Shown here: in pieces, positions 4,038 to 8,025 of the stretch
How the letters are laid out: each line of letters begins with the position of its first letter
How positions within the stretch are numbered: the first letter of the stretch is position 1
Assembly (NCBI GenBank): GCA_023434265.1
Contig: JAEYTA010000209.1
Location: forward strand, 1 to 8,025
Origin: Pseudomonadota bacterium
Lineage (GTDB): Bacteria > Pseudomonadota > Alphaproteobacteria > Caulobacterales > Caulobacteraceae
DNA: 8,025 bases
Direction: 5' to 3'
Position numbers and translations under genes: made by a program
Notes under the pieces: model-generated
Told to the model about the DNA's origin: nothing
The model's input: the letters and a program-made list of their open reading frames with translations, nothing else
Database searches by the model: none

Positions 4038-5383
4038 CACTTCATCTCGATCAGGGCGTCCTCGCGCAGGTCGCGCATGTACCGGCGTCCCAGGGTGGCG
4101 AGGTTCTGACGGAACAGCTGGGCCTCGACCTGCTGCGGGGTCGGGGCCTCGGCCCCGCCGGCGCGGCGGCCGCAGACGGCGAGCAGGTGCAGGCCCAGCG
4201 GCGTGCGCACCGGGGCGCTGATCGAGCCGATCTGGGCCTCGCGGGCGACCTGCTGGAACTGCGGCGCGAGGTTCTGCACATCGGCCTCGCCGAGGTCGGC
4301 GCCGAGCAGGCCCAGCTCCGAGCTGGCCCGGGTCAGGATGTTGTCGCAGGTCAGCTGCGGCCGGAGGGCCTCCAGCCGCTGGGCGGCCGCCGCCACCTCC
4401 GCCTCGGTCGCCGTCTCCGGCAGTTCGATCATCACCTGGCGCAGCTGAACCAGGCTCGCGGAGTCGCCGTCCCGTCTATCCCTCAGATAAATAACGTAAA
4501 CTCCGCCATCCACCGGGATCGGCCGGGACAGTTGTCCGACTTCCAGCTGGTCAAGCGCCTGTTGCAGGGGCAGCGGAACCGTGCCTTCGACGATCCAGCC
4601 GGCGTCGCCGCCGCGGGCCGCCGAGGGGGCGGCGGAGAACTGCTGGGCGACGGCCTGGAAGGGCGCGCCCTGGATCATCTGGGCCACCAGCTGGTTGGCG
4701 CCGTTCAGGGCGGCCTGCTGGCCGCCCACGCGGCTGGCGTCGATGAAGATCTCGCCGATCAGATACTGCTTCTTCGAGGCCGCCTCGCCGATCTGGCGCA
4801 TCGCGGCGTCGACGGCGGCGCGGCTCGGCCGGGCGCGGCTCTGGAAGCGGCCGCCGACCAGGCGGGACCAGCCGAGCTGGACGCGCAGCTGCTCCCGGAA
4901 GGTCTGCGGGCGGATGCCGCCCTGCTCGAGGAAGTCGAGGTAGGCCTGGGGCGTGGCCCCGACCTCCTGGGCCATGGCCGCGATCTCTTCCTCGACCTCG
5001 GCCGCGGAGACGATCGGGCCTTCCTCCTCGAACTTGGCGATCTCCTGCGCCTGCAGGCGTTCGTCGATCAGGGCGTTGAGGGCCTGTTGCTGGATGGCCG
5101 GGATGTTTTCCTGCGTCGGCTGGACCTGGGTGATGGCGATGACCAGCAGCATGCGCTGGCGCAGGTCGAAGCCGGTGATGACGCTGTCGTTGACGGTGGC
5201 GAGGATGCCGTCGGCCATGCGGAATTCCGGGGCGGCGGCGGGGGCCTGGGGCGGGGTCGCGCCGGCGGCCGGATTCAGCGCCCCGGCGGCGGCCGGTTGC
5301 TGGCCGGGCGCGGTCTGCGCCACGGCCGATCCGGCCAGGAGGGCGGCCATGGCCACGCCCGTCAAGTAACGCTGAAAACGCAT
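4037..5383 (-). CDS. surA: Periplasmic chaperone and peptidyl-prolyl isomerase SurA
   Basis: 448 residues (E. coli SurA is 428). It escorts unfolded outer-membrane proteins, LptD among the main clients, through the periplasm. A signal peptide covers 1-22 (basic start, AMAALLAGSA core, likely cleavage after AVA). An Ala/Pro/Gln-rich linker (23-52) precedes the SurA N domain (about 56-178, starting DGILATVNDSVITGFDL). Parvulin domain 1 is about 208-303 (QFSAAPSAARGGDAGWIVEG), the degenerate parvulin domain 2 about 311-405, and a C-terminal helix follows. The only cysteines, C346 and C404, both lie in parvulin domain 2 and could form a disulfide. Codons 294-303 are unusually AT-rich. The start ATG has only a weak AGGA upstream; the 102-bp gap to lptD is GC-rich with no clear terminator. 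The stop overlaps the pdxA start. Confidence 0.95.
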   Translation of the reverse strand: MRFQRYLTGVAMAALLAGSAVAQTAPGQQPAAAGALNPAAGATPPQAPAAAPEFRMADGILATVNDSVITGFDLRQRMLLVIAITQVQPTQENIPAIQQQALNALIDERLQAQEIAKFEEEGPIVSAAEVEEEIAAMAQEVGATPQAYLDFLEQGGIRPQTFREQLRVQLGWSRLVGGRFQSRARPSRAAVDAAMRQIGEAASKKQYLIGEIFIDASRVGGQQAALNGANQLVAQMIQGAPFQAVAQQFSAAPSAARGGDAGWIVEGTVPLPLQQALDQLEVGQLSRPIPVDGGVYVIYLRDRRDGDSASLVQLRQVMIELPETATEAEVAAAAQRLEALRPQLTCDNILTRASSELGLLGADLGEADVQNLAPQFQQVAREAQIGSISAPVRTPLGLHLLAVCGRRAGGAEAPTPQQVEAQLFRQNLATLGRRYMRDLREDALIEMK

Positions 5384-5485
5384 GTCAGTCCTGATTCCTC
5401 AAGCGGCGCCCGCCGGTTCGATGCCGGCCCCACGGTCCGCCGCGCGCCCCGAGTCGCGCGACGCCGGGCGCCCTTCGCCCTGTCC

Positions 5486-7933
5486 TTACCCTGTACCGCC
5501 GAAAGTGGCGAGGTTTAGGCGCACGTACACCCCCTCGGAGGGCCCGCTGGGCCGCACGCGGGTGTTGTCGCGCCGCCATCCGATTTCGAAGCGGAAGCAG
5601 TCGTCGTCGAACAGCAGGCCGACCTCGGACCGGATGACGATGTCCCGCTCCAGATCGGCGATGCCGGAAGCCGCCACGCCCCAGTTGCCGTAGACGAACT
5701 GCTGGCCGGTCAGCTGGACGAACTCGTAGTTGCGGTTCTCCGGCCCGGCGACCGGGTTGGAGCGGTCCACGATGTAGCTGACCGAGGCCAGGTTGCGCCG
5801 GCCCCAGCGGCCGTCGATGGCCGCCTCGGCGCGGCGGATGTCGCCGGACGAGTCGACCGTGGCGTGGCCCCAGCCGCGGATGCGGTCGGACGGCGAGAAG
5901 CTGCCCTGCACCACCCAGTCCGACGTGTCGGAGGCCAGTCCGGTCGGATCGTAGAGCCGGGCCGGATCGTCCGGCGTCGGCGTCAGGAAGGCGGGCTCCT
6001 CCGCGTCGCGCAGGCTGCGGCCCACGAACAGGCTGGCCTGGCGGCCCTGGCCCCAGCGCAGGGTCGCCCGCGCGCCGGCGGTGAAGCGCAGCCCGCCCTC
6101 CAGCAGGTCGTAGCCGGGGAAGCGATCGACGCGGAACAGCGAGCTCTCGTCCAGCTCCAGCGTCTGGCTGTCCTCGTTGGGGACGCGCGGGTCGAGGTCG
6201 GTGTCGGTCGACGCCGACAGCTGGGCCATGGGCTCGAGGATCAGGTCGGCCCCTTCGCCCATGCGACGGATCAGCGGCCAGGAGACGTCGATGCCGGCGG
6301 TCGCGCGGCCGCGGCTGATCGCCTCCTCCTCCAGCCCCAGCATCGGGGGCAGGCCCTCGATCGAATAGAGGTCGGCGCGCACGTCGACGAACGGCTCCCA
6401 CCGCACCCCGATCGGCGAGATCATCGCCCGACGCCATTCCGCCTGGCCCGAGACGCGGCGGCTGTCCACGCCGGGCAGGCCGAGGGTGGATCCCGGGGGG
6501 ATGATCTCGGGCCGGAGCACCGGCCCGCCGACGAAGTCGTCACGATACAAGGAGGCCGCCGAGCCGCGCAGGCGCAGGCGACCGCCGAACACCGGCCCGT
6601 CCGGCTCCCACCGCGCCTCGATCAGCGGGGCCACGAGGGGCAGGGTCCCCTCGTTCTCGAACACCTTGAAGCCCTGGGCGTCGCGGAAGTCAGTGGCGGC
6701 GAAGCGCGGATCGAGGCGCAGGCTCTGGATGTGGAAGGCCGCGATCGAGAGGTAGGACCGCTCGGTCTGCCGCTCGGCGTACAGCTGGCTGATCAGGCGG
6801 CGCTGGTCGCCGTAGTAGAGGCCGTTGTCCTGGTAGGGGTCGCGGACGTCGTAGCGGTCGAACAGAGTCTTGTCCGATGTCTGCTCGGCCGTGAAGCCCC
6901 AGCGCCACGGCCCTTCCGGGTCGAATCGGCCGTGTCCGAGGAAGTAGCTGCGGCTGGTGCGGTCGCCGAAGCGGACGTTGCTCTCGTAGTCCCCGTCGCC
7001 GTCCAGGTCGAAGTCGCCGAAGTTGCGCTCGTAGGTGTAGCCGCCGCGCAGGACGACGGTCCCGTCCTCGAAGCGCCGCCGCCACTGCAGGTTCAGCAGG
7101 GGCGCCACCTCGGTGTTGAACTGCGGGCTGATCAGCCAGTCCTCGGAGGGCGAGATCACTTGCAGGTAGGGGATCTCGAGGCTGAAGCCGCGCCCTTCGT
7201 CGTAGCTCGGCGTCGGCACGAGGAAGCCGGAGGCGCGCTCGACCGTCGGATCGGGATGGGCGAAGACCGGCAGGTAGAAGACCGGCACGCCGCCGACCCG
7301 GAACACCGCGTTGCGGTAAAGGACGGCGCGCAGTTCCTCGTCCTGGACCACCTTCTCCGCCTGGATGGCGATGCTCGGCTGCTTCGGATTCCCTTGGGCG
7401 TCGCAGATGGGGCAGGGGGTGAAGAGGGCGTAGTTCAGCTCGTTGACGTTGGCGCTGCGCCGGACCGCCGTGGCGGCCATCAGGCTGGCCCCGTTGCGGA
7501 AACGGGTGGCGAAGTCGACGGCGACCCCGGCCTTGAGGTCCGAGTCGAGTTCGAGGTGGCTGGCGAAGACGACGTTGCCGTCCGGGTCGACGAACTCGAC
7601 GCGATCGTCCGCCGTGGCCAGGCCCTGGGCGGTGTCGTAGGTCATCCGTCCGGCGCGCAGCGTGCTGTTGCGGAAGCGCGCCAGCACGCGCTCGTCCGTC
7701 CCGGCCGCAGAGATCACGTCGCCTGTGCGGGTGGCGGTGTCGGCCTCGACATAGACGCCGTCGGGCGAAAGGCCGTCGGGGCCCGGTTGCATGGATTCGG
7801 CGGGTCGCTGCGGCTCTTGGGCCTGCGCCGCGCCGGCCAGCCCGGTTAGGGCGGCCGCCGCCGCCCCGGCCAGGAGGCGGAAGCGCAGGGCTGCCGTTAC
7901 GGAGGCGCGACGGTCACGCTGCATGCGGTTCAC
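5486..7933 (-). CDS. lptD: LPS-assembly protein LptD (outer-membrane LPS translocon)
   Basis: 815 residues. LptD, with its lipoprotein plug LptE, inserts lipopolysaccharide into the outer leaflet of the outer membrane. The signal peptide is about 1-38 (hydrophobic LLAGAAAAALTGLAGAAQA). The periplasmic OstA/LptD_N jellyroll is about 58-200 (GVYVEADTATRTGDVISAAG and following). The rest is the LptD beta-barrel, with the alphaproteobacterial hallmark TPCPIC (172-177), GVPVFYLPVFAHPDPTVERA (215-234) and a final strand YVRLNLATF. Only three cysteines are present: C174, C177 and C779. The start is GTG at 7933; an ATG at 7924, three codons in, is equally possible, and neither has a good ribosome binding site. 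It starts 29 bp after the lptG stop. A DLDGDGDYESN segment (309-319) resembles an acidic calcium loop in an extracellular or turn region. Confidence 0.96.
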   Translation of the reverse strand: MNRMQRDRRASVTAALRFRLLAGAAAAALTGLAGAAQAQEPQRPAESMQPGPDGLSPDGVYVEADTATRTGDVISAAGTDERVLARFRNSTLRAGRMTYDTAQGLATADDRVEFVDPDGNVVFASHLELDSDLKAGVAVDFATRFRNGASLMAATAVRRSANVNELNYALFTPCPICDAQGNPKQPSIAIQAEKVVQDEELRAVLYRNAVFRVGGVPVFYLPVFAHPDPTVERASGFLVPTPSYDEGRGFSLEIPYLQVISPSEDWLISPQFNTEVAPLLNLQWRRRFEDGTVVLRGGYTYERNFGDFDLDGDGDYESNVRFGDRTSRSYFLGHGRFDPEGPWRWGFTAEQTSDKTLFDRYDVRDPYQDNGLYYGDQRRLISQLYAERQTERSYLSIAAFHIQSLRLDPRFAATDFRDAQGFKVFENEGTLPLVAPLIEARWEPDGPVFGGRLRLRGSAASLYRDDFVGGPVLRPEIIPPGSTLGLPGVDSRRVSGQAEWRRAMISPIGVRWEPFVDVRADLYSIEGLPPMLGLEEEAISRGRATAGIDVSWPLIRRMGEGADLILEPMAQLSASTDTDLDPRVPNEDSQTLELDESSLFRVDRFPGYDLLEGGLRFTAGARATLRWGQGRQASLFVGRSLRDAEEPAFLTPTPDDPARLYDPTGLASDTSDWVVQGSFSPSDRIRGWGHATVDSSGDIRRAEAAIDGRWGRRNLASVSYIVDRSNPVAGPENRNYEFVQLTGQQFVYGNWGVAASGIADLERDIVIRSEVGLLFDDDCFRFEIGWRRDNTRVRPSGPSEGVYVRLNLATFGGTG

Positions 7934-7962
7934 TCGGGAAGGCCGACGGACGAGGGGCTCGC

Positions 7963-8025
7963 TTAGCCGTCCTCGGTATAGAACAGCAAGGTGAAGGCGG
8001 CGAGCGCCGTCAGCAGGGGCGGCAG
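7963..8025 (-). CDS. lptG: LptG C-terminus (partial; LPS export ABC permease)
   Basis: Twenty codons and a TAA (7965-7963) are visible, reading LPPLLTALAAFTLLFYTEDG. A hydrophobic last transmembrane helix followed by EDG or a close variant is typical of the LptG end, and lptG normally sits directly upstream of lptD in alphaproteobacteria. LptG and LptF form the inner-membrane permease of the LptB2FG transporter that extracts LPS. The 29-bp spacing to lptD suggests one transcript. The call rests on a short tail plus gene order. Confidence 0.8.
   Translation of the reverse strand: MPPLLTALAAFTLLFYTEDG

Noticed and set aside
2964..4109. 381-codon plus-strand frame opposite pdxA
   Set aside because: Antisense shadow; the pdxA frame has all catalytic motifs.
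4187..5518. 443-codon plus-strand frame opposite surA
   Set aside because: Antisense shadow of surA; the protein is repetitive Gly/Leu/Ala/Asp without any domain.
5385..6437. 350-codon minus-strand frame overlapping the lptD 3' half
   Set aside because: Out-of-frame reading of lptD with Arg/Pro/Gly-rich composition and no ribosome binding site.
5864..7849. Long plus-strand frame opposite lptD
   Set aside because: Mirror frame of lptD in GC-rich DNA. The lptD frame has a signal peptide and family motifs, this one has none.

Overview
The window is very GC-rich, and its minus strand carries the end of a classic alphaproteobacterial envelope operon: lptG (3' end only), lptD, surA, pdxA, then rsmA. 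The gene order, protein sequences and codon use suggest Caulobacterales (Brevundimonas, Caulobacter or Phenylobacterium type). That taxonomic call is inference; there is no rRNA or other marker to fix it.

Layout from left to right. Positions 1-343 (minus) hold the 5' part of an unnamed helix-turn-helix protein that runs off the window. Positions 344-639 hold no convincing gene. Positions about 640-813 (plus) look like a structured RNA. It contains a Shine-Dalgarno (SD) sequence almost perfectly complementary to the 16S rRNA 3' tail, an upstream hairpin that can hide that SD, a 24-codon small ORF, a long-range helix and a strong intrinsic terminator. A UbiE-like SAM methyltransferase follows on the plus strand (901-1653). 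It meets rsmA tail to tail, and the two stop codons share one CTAG.

The minus-strand operon is read from right to left. LptG and LptD belong to the LPS transport machine, SurA is the periplasmic chaperone for outer-membrane proteins such as LptD, PdxA makes a vitamin B6 precursor, and RsmA dimethylates 16S rRNA. lptG-lptD and lptD-surA are closely spaced, and surA-pdxA overlap. Between pdxA and rsmA lies about 560 bp of repeat-rich DNA: a 7-bp tandem repeat with an inverted partner that also encodes the PdxA C-terminus, a 5'-truncated DUF559 nuclease-like ORF, and two 52-bp two-hairpin palindromic repeats in inverted orientation.

The best candidate for something undescribed is the RNA at about 640-813. 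The repeat-invaded pdxA-rsmA gap and a sharp cluster of rare AT-rich codons inside surA come next. The core operon itself is ordinary.
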